The position numbers and the translations under genes are program-made. From NCBI RefSeq assembly GCF_003852525.1, contig NZ_QAJL01000004.1, forward strand, positions 748,459 through 812,458: a DNA stretch of 64,000 nt, in the 5' to 3' direction. Positions 7,890 through 16,574 of this stretch are shown in pieces (the stretch's first letter is position 1; every line of letters starts with the position of its first letter). The notes under the pieces are model-generated. The model was not told where the DNA came from and ran no database searches. It worked only from the letters and a program-made list of their open reading frames with translations. The DNA is from Pedobacter sp. KBW06 (lineage in GTDB: Bacteria; Bacteroidota; Bacteroidia; Sphingobacteriales; Sphingobacteriaceae).

Positions 7890-9674
7890 TTAATATTTTA
7901 AGACCTTAATTTCTGTTCTACGGTTTGCCTCATGCTCCCCTGGCGTACATTTAACGCCATTTGCACATCGGTTCAGCAATTGCCTTTCCCCATATCCCCT
8001 GTCTACCAATCTGCTCCGCCCGATTCCCTTGCCAAGAAGGTAGCTTACTGCAGACGCAGCCCTTCTCCGGGAAAGCTTCTCGTTGTAATCGTCTTTTCCC
8101 CTGCTGTCTGTATGAGAAGAAAGCTCGATCCTCAGACTTGGATTTTTGACCATAATGTTGACCAGGTTATCGAGAACAGGCGCTGCATCCGCCCTGATGT
8201 TGGATTTATCGAAATCATAATGAATATTTTTGAGGATAAATGTCGCTCCAACACTAATATCACTCAATCCGAGTTTCAGCACTACATAGAGTGTTTTACT
8301 CCGATCCAATCCTTTAGTAGACACCAACTCCGTCTGCGAGAACTTTCCGGCTTCAGTCGCGACAACGGTATACTCAGATTCCTGCTCTAACTGGTAAGTA
8401 AACATGGCCTGCCCATCGGAGAGCTTCCCAACACTTTCATTGTTAAAAGTATTGGTCAGGACGGTGCTGATTCCCGGCAATTTGCTGTTGTCATTTGACC
8501 TGATCGTCTCTCCAATGAGCGTAAACCGAAGGTCATTGAGAAATATCTCCTTATAAATCACTGCCGCATCTGTTTCAAAATCTGCCAGCTTTATCCCCAC
8601 AGGATCGGCAACAACCCCGTTCTTCTCCGCAGTAATCAAATAGCCCGATTTTATCGCTGATTTAACCCGCTCTGCCTCCCCATTTACATTGCTGTTAGAA
8701 ACATATTCTTTTCCATTGCCGGAAATTTTCACCTTTACCCCACTTAATACCAGACCGGTCTGTTTATCTTTAACTACGACCTGGATCTCTTTTGAAATGG
8801 CTACGGGTACGACTATGACCGGCATTAATGGAAGTTTTTTTCGCTTTCCACCCAGTTTTATTTTAACTCCCGCCGCAAGGTTCAGTGCTTTTATATTGGT
8901 TTCACAAGGGCAGGGTCTGGACTCATAGAATTGGTTGATATTGGTAATCACGCCGTTCTTGACCACCAATACATCTTTGGGACCAAGGGGATTTGTTGGC
9001 TTATAATTCATGACATGAAACCTGCTCGAGTCTCCCCCGAACCGTTTTCCAAAGGTATTGAGGTAATCTGTCTGTAAAAAAACACCTACACGGTCACTAA
9101 GCTGATAAGTGACCCTTAAACCTCCCAGTCCCATCCAGGCTTTCGCCTTATTTTTTTCATTATTGGTATAATAATCGTCGAACATTTTAACGGGAGCCCC
9201 TTCCGGAGCATTTACATAAATAGATTGTACATACGCTGGAAACTGCTGAAACAGAATTCCTGTTCTCAGGAAAGCTTCCAGTTCTACTTTTTCCCCGAGA
9301 GCGGCTTTATAAGTTGGTCCGATACTTACCCCGAGATGTTTAAATGCTGGTTCATTGTGGTAATTCGTGGTCAGATGTCCGTTGGCAAAAGAAACAGATT
9401 CGAATTTCCGGATCCCGTGTTTCAGATAACGGACATCCACTCCAATTCCCCATTGATTTCCCGTAAAGAACTGGTCGATTGCCAAGCCATAAAAATAGCC
9501 GTTTTTAGCCCTTCCGACATCCTTTCGGTAATCTTTTAATGCAGAGCTAAATCCGCCAAACAACGAAAATTGTAATTGTCCTTTGGAATTAATGGGTGAA
9601 GGGCCTGTGGATACCTGTGCCAGAGAGAAGCCGGCAAAAAGTGCGGAGATGAGGGTAAGGATGATCTTTTTCAT
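7890..9674 (-). CDS. OmpA-family outer membrane protein with N-terminal barrel
   Basis: A 594-residue envelope protein from the ATG at 9674 (MKKIILTLISALFAG signal peptide). A frame beginning at a TTG seven codons upstream is less likely. Residues about 25-280 resemble a beta-barrel domain, about 300-400 a carboxypeptidase-regulatory-like beta sandwich (VVVKDKQTGLVLSGVKVKI), and about 485-594 the OmpA C-terminal peptidoglycan-binding domain. The last contains DFDKSNIRADAAPVLDNL, SSHTDSRGKDDYN and a terminal RRTEIKVLKY. Such proteins anchor the outer membrane to the cell wall. It is a single gene with no obvious operon partner. Confidence 0.9.
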   Translation of the reverse strand: MKKIILTLISALFAGFSLAQVSTGPSPINSKGQLQFSLFGGFSSALKDYRKDVGRAKNGYFYGLAIDQFFTGNQWGIGVDVRYLKHGIRKFESVSFANGHLTTNYHNEPAFKHLGVSIGPTYKAALGEKVELEAFLRTGILFQQFPAYVQSIYVNAPEGAPVKMFDDYYTNNEKNKAKAWMGLGGLRVTYQLSDRVGVFLQTDYLNTFGKRFGGDSSRFHVMNYKPTNPLGPKDVLVVKNGVITNINQFYESRPCPCETNIKALNLAAGVKIKLGGKRKKLPLMPVIVVPVAISKEIQVVVKDKQTGLVLSGVKVKISGNGKEYVSNSNVNGEAERVKSAIKSGYLITAEKNGVVADPVGIKLADFETDAAVIYKEIFLNDLRFTLIGETIRSNDNSKLPGISTVLTNTFNNESVGKLSDGQAMFTYQLEQESEYTVVATEAGKFSQTELVSTKGLDRSKTLYVVLKLGLSDISVGATFILKNIHYDFDKSNIRADAAPVLDNLVNIMVKNPSLRIELSSHTDSRGKDDYNEKLSRRRAASAVSYLLGKGIGRSRLVDRGYGERQLLNRCANGVKCTPGEHEANRRTEIKVLKY

Positions 9675-9744
9675 AGTCGTTAATTTAAATTTCAACTAAA
9701 GTCTGAAGATAAATCACCCATGCCCCGGGGCTGCAAAATCAGCG

Positions 9745-10314
9745 TTACGCTATAGGAAAGACATATGTTTTATTTGGTGTAATGCATTTGTCCAGCCTGA
9801 TGTCATGTTCATTTATATCATCAATCACATTTAGTTCATCAAAAAGCGACAGCCCAATCTTCTGCGTGGATATCCCTTGCAGAAACCTGTCATAAAACCC
9901 CTTTCCATAACCGATACGGTATCCATTTTTATCAAATGCCAATAAAGGCACAATCACCATATCGACCTCTCCTGTATGAATTTCAGCCTTTTGAGGCTCC
10001 AAAATCTGGTAATGATTCATCTCAAGATCTTCCATTCCGTCATAGTAATGGTGGGTCATTAATGCAGTGTCAAAATCAGCTTTTGGAACGATGATCTTCA
10101 TTTCAGGATGGTGTATTTTTATCCAGTCGATCATCAGAAAAGTATCCGGTTCTTTCTTCTGTTTAATGGGTAGAAATATATGGACAATTTTCACATTGGA
10201 AAGGTCCAGCAAGGCAAACTGTTCAACGAGTTTCACACTAAGCGTATGCACTTTTTCGGCCGACAATGACTGTCGCTGCTGCTGTGCTGATTTTCTGATT
10301 TCTGATTTGTTCAT
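9745..10314 (-). CDS. 5-formyltetrahydrofolate cyclo-ligase
   Basis: A 189-residue enzyme converting 5-formyl-THF to 5,10-methenyl-THF with ATP. It shows the N-terminal KSEIRKSAQQQRQSLS segment, and the signature GYRIGYGKGFYDRFL (phosphate and substrate binding) near residue 135. Length is typical (about 180-200). The start has a Met at the usual place. It is isolated between the OmpA-like gene (49 bp downstream) and the efp terminator. Confidence 0.93.
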   Translation of the reverse strand: MNKSEIRKSAQQQRQSLSAEKVHTLSVKLVEQFALLDLSNVKIVHIFLPIKQKKEPDTFLMIDWIKIHHPEMKIIVPKADFDTALMTHHYYDGMEDLEMNHYQILEPQKAEIHTGEVDMVIVPLLAFDKNGYRIGYGKGFYDRFLQGISTQKIGLSLFDELNVIDDINEHDIRLDKCITPNKTYVFPIA

Positions 10315-10441
10315 TGCTTTACACTTTATGTTCAGGCTGAAGAAATGATCCTAAAAGGAATGCGGAAGGGCGATTGATGGCGCGTAAAGGGGGCAATCCG
10401 GCGATCCTGATGATCGGGGGCCAAGGTAAAAAAAAGCCGGT

Positions 10442-10475
10442 AAAAAAAGATGGCTTCGGGAACCACTCCGAAGCC
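10442..10475 (-). terminator. Rho-independent terminator of efp
   Basis: A perfect 8-bp stem GGCTTCGG / CCGAAGCC (10452-10459 and 10468-10475) with an 8-nt loop. It is followed on the minus strand by a T-run (A-run at 10442-10448 on the plus strand). It sits 39 bp beyond the efp stop codon. Confidence 0.85.
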
Positions 10476-10513
10476 ACAATCAACCTAAACCTAAAACTAA
10501 ACTATGAAAATTC

Positions 10514-11074
10514 TTATTTTACTCTTTCTATATAGTCACCTGTACGGGTATCAACTTTAACCTTGTCGCCTTGGTTGATAAACATTGGGACTTTTATTTC
10601 TACTCCTGTTTCCACAGTAGCGTATTTTAATGCGTTTGTAGAGGTATCGCCTTTTACAGCGGGCTCTGTATATGTAATCTCCAACTCAACATGTGAAGGT
10701 ATCTGTGCCATAATTGGCTCTTCACTTTCGAATGCGATGATTACATTCATTCCTTCTTTTAAGAATTTAACACTTTCGCCGAACAATGTTCTCGGAATGT
10801 TAAACTGCTCGAAGGAACTGATGTCCATTACTACCAAAAAATCGCCATCTTCGTATAAATACTGGTAATCATTGGTCTCAACACGACAAATTGTTACTTC
10901 TTCATCAGTGCGAAATCTATATTCAACCAGTTTCCCGGTTTTAATGTTTCGCATTTTTGCCTGGTAAAAAGCCCTCAAGTTTCCAGGAGTGCGGTGTAGA
11001 AATTCTTCTACTTGAATTAGTTCTCCGTTAAACCGAAGGATATTCCCACTTTTTACGTCTGATGCTTTTGCCAT
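10514..11074 (-). CDS. efp: Elongation factor P
   Basis: A 186-residue EF-P that relieves ribosome stalling at polyproline. The start MAKASDVKSGNILRFNG is chosen because it aligns with family N-termini; the frame is open 16 codons further, but that stretch overlaps the promoter. Three beta-barrel domains are covered: KOW-like N domain, the OB middle domain (TDEEVTICRVETNDYQYLY) and the C domain (VDTRTGDYIERVK). The domain I loop reads RTPGNLRAF, so the residue at the position of E. coli Lys34 is Asn, which cannot be lysylated or rhamnosylated. No EpmA, EpmB or EarP gene is in the window. Confidence 0.95.
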   Translation of the reverse strand: MAKASDVKSGNILRFNGELIQVEEFLHRTPGNLRAFYQAKMRNIKTGKLVEYRFRTDEEVTICRVETNDYQYLYEDGDFLVVMDISSFEQFNIPRTLFGESVKFLKEGMNVIIAFESEEPIMAQIPSHVELEITYTEPAVKGDTSTNALKYATVETGVEIKVPMFINQGDKVKVDTRTGDYIERVK

Positions 11075-11119
11075 TTTATTTGAAATTGCGCCTAACCGTT
11101 TTGGCCCTTTTTCGTGCCG

Positions 11120-11150
11120 CAAAGGTAAAGACTATTTTTGGATTACACAA
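11120..11150 (-). promoter_or_regulatory. Bacteroidota-type promoter of efp
   Basis: The minus strand has TTG (11150-11148), a 20-bp spacer, then TACCTTTG (11127-11120), matching the -33 TTTG/TTG and -7 TAnnTTTG consensus. The efp ATG lies about 45 bp downstream. Confidence 0.65.
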
Positions 11151-11231
11151 TAGTAAATTAAAAAAATATTTTATTCCTTGAATTTCTTCGTTTAAACGGC
11201 ATTCAAGGCAGATGACAAATATAAAAAAACG

Positions 11232-11846
11232 TTATTTATAATCCGTGATCTGGATCAAATGTTGACAAAACGAATACTCAACCTCCTGATTTGACCCTAC
11301 GATGACTAATCTTTTATCCGTAAAATTGGCGATTAATTCCAAATACCAGCGTACTCCCTGCTGATCGAGATTAGAAGTTGGTTCATCTAATAATAGGATT
11401 GGGGTGTCTGCACAGAAAGCCAGTGCCAGCTTGGTACGCTGTTTCATTCCTGAAGAGAAGTATTTTAAAGCCTTGTCCTGCGACTTCTCGAGTCCCAGCA
11501 GCGCTAACACCGCCGTCTTGCTCATGTCTTTATACAGCCCCTTAAACTTGAAATGGAAATCTATCGTCTCTTCCAGCGTAAATTCTTCTATCAAATCCAG
11601 GTAAGGTGCTGCGAAGCTCAGGTGCTTGTAAATATCATCTACAGCAATGTTTTTTTCACCCTGGTAGCTTATTTCTCCTTCCGAAGGGGATAAACTACCA
11701 AGGATTAAACTCAATAAGGTTGATTTCCCCGAACCGTTCGGTCCAAGGATGGCGTATTTGCCAGGAGCATCGAATTCGTAATCAAAATTTCGAAAAATCC
11801 ACTCCTGATTAAACCTTCTTCCGGCCCTATTTAAGCTGATCTTCAT
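11232..11846 (-). CDS. Small ABC transporter ATP-binding protein
   Basis: A 204-residue stand-alone nucleotide-binding domain. Walker A is GPNGSGKSTLL, the signature motif is FSSGMKQRTKLALAF, and Walker B is ILLLDEPTSNLD. The switch (H-loop) histidine normally found as THD about 30 residues after Walker B is absent: the segment reads VIVGSNQEVEYS. It starts 11 bp after lpxA stops and is probably the last gene of the lpx operon. No permease gene is adjacent, so partner and substrate are unknown. The missing H-loop could mean altered ATPase kinetics. Confidence 0.88.
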   Translation of the reverse strand: MKISLNRAGRRFNQEWIFRNFDYEFDAPGKYAILGPNGSGKSTLLSLILGSLSPSEGEISYQGEKNIAVDDIYKHLSFAAPYLDLIEEFTLEETIDFHFKFKGLYKDMSKTAVLALLGLEKSQDKALKYFSSGMKQRTKLALAFCADTPILLLDEPTSNLDQQGVRWYLELIANFTDKRLVIVGSNQEVEYSFCQHLIQITDYK

Positions 11847-11857
11847 GAAATTCCAGG

Positions 11858-12643
11858 TTAGCTTCCTGAACCGAAGCCTTTCATTACCCCTCTGTTTGAA
11901 TTTCTGATGAAATCAACAATTTCGTCACGAATTTCTGTAGGTGCAAACTCGGCTTCAATCATATCCAGTGCTTTGGTTACATTGTTATGCTTCACAAATA
12001 AGACCCTGTAGATCTCCTGAATTTCATTGATTTTCTCAGAAGAGAAACCTCTTCTCCTCAATCCCACCGAATTGATCCCGGCATAGGAAAGTGGCTCACG
12101 AGCCGCTTTTACATATGGAGGAACGTCTTTTCTTACCAATGAACCACCGGTTACAAAAGCATGAGATCCAACTTTTACGAATTGATGAATCGCAACCAGA
12201 CCCGCCAGAACCACATAATTTCCAATCGTAATGTGCCCTGCAAGGGTTGTACTATTCGAAAAAATGCAATAGTCACCTACTTCACAATCATGTGCAATAT
12301 GAGAATAAGCCTGGATCAGACAGTTACTGCCGATCACGGTCTTCCATTTATCTTTAGTTCCTCTGTTGATCGTTACGCATTCTCTTATGGTCGTGTTGTC
12401 GCCGATCTCTGCAGTGGTTACTTCCCCTGCAAATTTCAAATCCTGGGGAACGCCTGAGATCACTGATCCAGGGAAAACCCTGCAGTTCTTACCAATTCTG
12501 GCGCCATCCATGATGACCACATTTGACCCGATCCAGGTCCCTTCACCAATTTCTACATCCTTGTGTATCACTGCAAAAGGCTCAATTACTACATTATCGG
12601 CAATTTTTGCCTGCGGATGTATATACGCTAAGGGTTGTATCAT
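11858..12643 (-). CDS. lpxA: Acyl-ACP--UDP-N-acetylglucosamine O-acyltransferase
   Basis: A 261-residue left-handed beta-helix acyltransferase performing the first step of lipid A synthesis in the cytoplasm. Hexapeptide repeats run from residue 1 to about 190 (IHPQAKIADNVVIEP onward). The catalytic His lies in SHIAHDCEVGDYC, and the family segment GLRRRGFSSEKINEI starts the C-terminal helical domain. Length is the same as typical LpxA (about 260). Its start overlaps the lpxC/fabZ stop by four bases (ATGA), implying translational coupling. Confidence 0.96.
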   Translation of the reverse strand: MIQPLAYIHPQAKIADNVVIEPFAVIHKDVEIGEGTWIGSNVVIMDGARIGKNCRVFPGSVISGVPQDLKFAGEVTTAEIGDNTTIRECVTINRGTKDKWKTVIGSNCLIQAYSHIAHDCEVGDYCIFSNSTTLAGHITIGNYVVLAGLVAIHQFVKVGSHAFVTGGSLVRKDVPPYVKAAREPLSYAGINSVGLRRRGFSSEKINEIQEIYRVLFVKHNNVTKALDMIEAEFAPTEIRDEIVDFIRNSNRGVMKGFGSGS

Positions 12644-14052
12644 GATACGGTTTCGCTTTCTTTAACTTTTACAATTTGGGCCATCATTTCTGCTTCCACA
12701 ACAACTTTTCCTCCTACCATTCCCACACCTTTCATTTGTGCAATGCCTCTTCTGATTGGCTCCATCAAGTCACATCTGAAAACGATGGTGTCACCAGGTA
12801 ATACCTGCGCCCTAAAGCGTACGTTATCTATTTTTAAGAATAAGGTCAGGTAATTTCTCGGATCAGAAACGGTACTTAAAACTAAAATACCGCCGGTCTG
12901 GGCCATGGCTTCGATCTGGATCACTCCAGGAAAAACCGGGGCACCAGGAAAATGACCCTTGAAGAATTCCTCATTCATTGTTACATTTTTAACTCCTACA
13001 ACATGCGTTTTAGACAGTTCCAGGATCTTATCAATGAACAGGAATGGTTGTCGGTGTGGCAGGATTTCCATAATCTGTACCACATCATAAAGTGGCTTTA
13101 CAGATGGATCATAAACATGCTGCACCTTTTTATTTTTTTCTTTTTTTATTGCTGCTTTAATCTTTTTAGCAAAAGCAACGTTTGCGGCATGTCCCGGACG
13201 GGCAGCCATAATATGTCCTTTTAAGTGAACCCCTACCAGGGCAAGGTCACCAATCATATCTAATAATTTGTGTCTGGCAGGCTCATTTTGATACCGCAGC
13301 TCCATATTATTCAGAATTCCCTGAGGAGCAACCTCCATAGCAGTCCTGTTAAAGATCTTTGCCAGGTGGTCCAGTTCTTCTTTAGTTACTTCTTTATCCA
13401 CGATCACAATGGCGTTATTCAAATCACCACCTTTAATCAGGTTATTTTGAAGCTGGTATTCCAGCTCATGAAGGAAACAGAAAGTTCTGCAGGAAGCAAT
13501 TTCTTTTTTGAACTCTGCAATGCTTGAAATTCCCGCATGCTGGCTTCCCAATACCGGTGAATTATAATCGATCATACAGGTAAACCTGTAATCATCTAAA
13601 GGCATGGCTACGATCTCCACTTTTCTGTCTGGCTCAGTATAGGTGATGTTGTGAGGAATCTGAAAATATTCCCTGTCTACCTCCTGCGCCTGAGCGCCAA
13701 CACTTTCCAGTGCTTCCAGAAACAACATGGCACTACCGTCCATAATTGGTGTTTCCGGTCCATCAAGCTTCATCAATACGTTGTCCAGATCCATTCCAAC
13801 CAATGAAGCCATTACATGCTCCACAGTGCTGATACTGGCTCCGTTCTGAGAAATCGTTGTTCCTCTTGCGGTATCTGTAACATTGTCACAATCAGCATCA
13901 ACAATCGGACTTCCCGGTAAATCGGTTCTTTGAAATTTAAATCCGTGATTTTCTGGTGCCGGACAAAAAGTAAGCGTCACATTCGCCCCGGTATGAAGGC
14001 CTACACCCTGTACTGAAACTTCGCTCTTTATGGTTTTTTGCTTAACATTCAT
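12640..14052 (-). CDS. lpxC/fabZ: Bifunctional UDP-3-O-acyl-GlcNAc deacetylase / 3-hydroxyacyl-ACP dehydratase
   Basis: A 470-residue fusion. Residues 1 to about 310 are LpxC, the zinc deacetylase that commits lipid A synthesis: HTGANVTLTF start, ISTVEHVMASLVG and RHKLLDMIGDLALVG with the zinc-binding H-x3-D. Residues from about 325 are FabZ: ILPHRQPFLFIDKI, then FKGHFPGAPVFPGVIQIEAM with the catalytic His and Glu. The two activities compete for or share hydroxyacyl-ACP, and the fusion is characteristic of Bacteroidota. It overlaps lpxD by one base and lpxA by four, a tightly coupled operon. Confidence 0.96.
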   Translation of the reverse strand: MNVKQKTIKSEVSVQGVGLHTGANVTLTFCPAPENHGFKFQRTDLPGSPIVDADCDNVTDTARGTTISQNGASISTVEHVMASLVGMDLDNVLMKLDGPETPIMDGSAMLFLEALESVGAQAQEVDREYFQIPHNITYTEPDRKVEIVAMPLDDYRFTCMIDYNSPVLGSQHAGISSIAEFKKEIASCRTFCFLHELEYQLQNNLIKGGDLNNAIVIVDKEVTKEELDHLAKIFNRTAMEVAPQGILNNMELRYQNEPARHKLLDMIGDLALVGVHLKGHIMAARPGHAANVAFAKKIKAAIKKEKNKKVQHVYDPSVKPLYDVVQIMEILPHRQPFLFIDKILELSKTHVVGVKNVTMNEEFFKGHFPGAPVFPGVIQIEAMAQTGGILVLSTVSDPRNYLTLFLKIDNVRFRAQVLPGDTIVFRCDLMEPIRRGIAQMKGVGMVGGKVVVEAEMMAQIVKVKESETVS

Positions 14053-15125
14053 TATTTTGCTATTGTGCTGTTTTGTTCAATTATTGCTTTTAGTTCTGAT
14101 ATCGTCTGCTCTAATGAGGCAATCCGTTTTTCAACAGTTGGCAATTGTTTAAATATCACCGAAGCCCGCATCCAGTCTCTTAAAGGCTGAGCCGGGCTGC
14201 CATGCCATTGTTTATTTTCTATTGTTGTATTAAAGTTTATTCCAGCCTGTGCCCCAATCTGTGTGCCTTTTGCAAGGCTAAGATGACCGGCAATACCAAC
14301 CTGCCCACCCACTACAGAATTTTCTCCAAGCCTCGTACTACCCGAGATTCCTGTCTGTGCTGCAACCACCGTATGCGCACCAACATCCACATTGTGGGCA
14401 ATCTGAATCAGGTTATCCAGCTTAACGCCTTTTCTGATAAAGGTAGAACCCATTGTAGCCCTGTCTATGGTCGTATTCGCTCCAATTTCAACGTCATCTT
14501 CGATCACCACGTTTCCAATTTGTGCGATTTTTGAATAAGTCCCGTCTGGCTGTGGCGCAAATCCAAAGCCATCACTACCAACTACTGTATTGGAATGGAT
14601 GTTTACATTATCCCCCATCACGGTTCTGTTGTAAATTTTTACCCCTGGAAAAACAAGGCAATTGCTTCCAATCTGACTATCAGCGCCAATAAATACCTGC
14701 GACTGGATCTTAGTTCCATCGCCAATCACCACATTTTCACAAATATAGCTAAAGGCACCTATAAAAACATTTTTACCGATTTTTGCCGAAGGATGGATAA
14801 AACTGGGTTGTTCAATTCCGGACTGAATGTTCATTTGATTCACCACCTCATTGTACTTTTCCAATAAAACGGAAAAGGCACTGTACGGATCCGCGACTTT
14901 AATTAGGGTGCTTTCAACAGCTTGAGCAGGGAAAAAGTCGTTCCCTACAATAACTATTGAAGCTTTTGTTGAATATAAATAGCTTTCATATTTTCGATTA
15001 GACAAAAAACATAAAGACCCAGCAGTACCGTTTTCTATCTTAGAAAGTTCTGTTACTTTAGCGTTTTCATCGCCTTCAATGGTGCCATCTATAAATTCGC
15101 TTATCTGCTTGGCAGTAAATTGCAT
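14052..15125 (-). CDS. lpxD: UDP-3-O-(3-hydroxyacyl)glucosamine N-acyltransferase
   Basis: A 357-residue acyltransferase of lipid A synthesis. An N-terminal uridine-binding domain (residues 1 to about 100) precedes a left-handed beta-helix (about 110-310), with VVGSDGFGFAPQ and the catalytic His region IQIAHNVDVGAHTV. The C-terminal helix (VEKRIASLEQTISELKAII) is the trimer coiled coil. It is first gene of the lpxD-lpxC/fabZ-lpxA operon. The promoter just upstream places the transcription start at or within a base or two of its ATG, suggesting a leaderless mRNA. Confidence 0.96.
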   Translation of the reverse strand: MQFTAKQISEFIDGTIEGDENAKVTELSKIENGTAGSLCFLSNRKYESYLYSTKASIVIVGNDFFPAQAVESTLIKVADPYSAFSVLLEKYNEVVNQMNIQSGIEQPSFIHPSAKIGKNVFIGAFSYICENVVIGDGTKIQSQVFIGADSQIGSNCLVFPGVKIYNRTVMGDNVNIHSNTVVGSDGFGFAPQPDGTYSKIAQIGNVVIEDDVEIGANTTIDRATMGSTFIRKGVKLDNLIQIAHNVDVGAHTVVAAQTGISGSTRLGENSVVGGQVGIAGHLSLAKGTQIGAQAGINFNTTIENKQWHGSPAQPLRDWMRASVIFKQLPTVEKRIASLEQTISELKAIIEQNSTIAK

Positions 15126-15129
15126 CGTA

Positions 15130-15160
15130 CAAAGTTAAGTGTTAAATTGATATGAACAAA
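15130..15160 (-). promoter_or_regulatory. Consensus Bacteroidota promoter of the lpx operon
   Basis: The minus strand shows TTTG (15160-15157), a 19-bp spacer, and TAACTTTG (15137-15130), matching both elements of the known Bacteroidota housekeeping promoter. The lpxD ATG begins only 5 bp after the -7 box, so the transcript is predicted to be leaderless. Confidence 0.75.
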
Positions 15161-15246
15161 TAAACCTATTTAGGTTATCATCCAATCATTAGATCTAAGT
15201 AAAATCTAAAAACGGGATTAAAAGTTAATTATTTTGTTAAAAAATG

Positions 15247-16470
15247 CTAAATTATTCGGGGATAGCATAGTATGTGTTTGGTTACGGTCTTATCTAATGA
15301 TTCTAAGTTAGATAAATCTGATGCTTTTGCAATATCAATGATGGTATTGTTTTTCAGTAAAATATTGATATTTCCACTTCCAGCGTTGTATGCTCTGTTT
15401 TCAATGACATCGGTAAAAACAAAATAAGAGACCTCATGTGCATTCAATTTCATCAGATCCGCAGTATTCTCTCTTATTCTTTGAACCCGGTCCAAATCAG
15501 GGGCTTCCGAGCTGATCTCTACCTTATAAAGGTTTCTACGGATAAACATCTGGCAAAGCTGTGCCAATATGCGGTCAGAATGATCCGCCCAAACCTTAAC
15601 TGAGGCAAAAATATCCTGGTCATCCAGCTTGGAAAACTGCGCCAAATGAATTTCGGAACTAAAAAACTCTTCTTCCCTGACTTCATTTCTCAGAAAATGC
15701 TGTAATGCCGGAGTAGCAAAAAGGAGTTCACCATGTCCGGAAAGTTCTTTTGCACGTTCCAGGATTTTAACCAGCAGGTATTCCCCTGCAACAACCGTTT
15801 TATGCAGATAAACCTGCCAGTACATGAGTCTTCTGGCGATCAGGAAGTTTTCAATAGAATAAATGCCCTTTTCTTCGATCACCAGCTGATCATCCAGAAC
15901 ATTAAACATTTTAATGATTCTGTCGAAACTAATTACTCCTTCACTCACACCGGTAAAGAAACTATCCCTGTTCAGGTAGTCCATTCGGTCCAGATCCAGT
16001 TGCCCGGAAACCAATTGCGGAAGGAATTTTTTAGGATAATCTCCTTTGAAAATATTAATTGCTGCTGTCAGTCGTCCGCCAAATTCTACATTTAGCTTCT
16101 GCATCATCAGCATAGAAATGTCCTCATGTCTGATGCCGTTGACCAGCGTATGCTCCAAGGCATGTGAAAAAGGACCATGACCAATGTCATGTAAAAGAAT
16201 GGCAATAGTAGCAGCCTCTTCTTCTTCCTTGCTGATCGGATGGCCTTTACTTCTAAGGACTTCAATGGCCAGACTCATTAAATGCATGGCACCTAAGGCA
16301 TGATGAAACCTGGTGTGTAACGCACCCGGATACACCAAATGGGTCATCCCCAATTGCTTTATATACCTTAGTCTCTGAAAATAAGGATGTGAGATCAGGT
16401 CAAATACTAATTCAGAGGGTATATTAATGAAGCCATATACCGGATCATTTATGATTTTCTTTTTGTTCAA
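15247..16470 (-). CDS. HD-domain phosphohydrolase
   Basis: A 407-residue HD-superfamily protein related to dNTP triphosphohydrolases. Motifs are YPGALHTRFHHALGAMHLM, then ILLHDIGHGPFSHALEHTL with the metal-binding HD, and DQLDLDRMDYL-type sequence (SGQLDLDRMDYLNRDS) with the second-shell Asp. It begins with a TTG codon: an in-frame TAA lies two codons upstream, and MNKKKIINDPVYGFI is the natural family N-terminus. An AAGGA lies immediately upstream. It is separated from lpxD by 121 bp holding the lpx promoter. The nucleotide substrate is not known. Confidence 0.88.
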   Translation of the reverse strand: MNKKKIINDPVYGFINIPSELVFDLISHPYFQRLRYIKQLGMTHLVYPGALHTRFHHALGAMHLMSLAIEVLRSKGHPISKEEEEAATIAILLHDIGHGPFSHALEHTLVNGIRHEDISMLMMQKLNVEFGGRLTAAINIFKGDYPKKFLPQLVSGQLDLDRMDYLNRDSFFTGVSEGVISFDRIIKMFNVLDDQLVIEEKGIYSIENFLIARRLMYWQVYLHKTVVAGEYLLVKILERAKELSGHGELLFATPALQHFLRNEVREEEFFSSEIHLAQFSKLDDQDIFASVKVWADHSDRILAQLCQMFIRRNLYKVEISSEAPDLDRVQRIRENTADLMKLNAHEVSYFVFTDVIENRAYNAGSGNINILLKNNTIIDIAKASDLSNLESLDKTVTKHILCYPRII

Positions 16471-16574
16471 TCCTTAAAAATAAATTATACGGTACAAAAA
16501 TTGCTATTTTTATCCATACTAAGAAAGGGAACTTTCTTTTTTGAAAGATTAATTTATTTTATACAAATAACATA

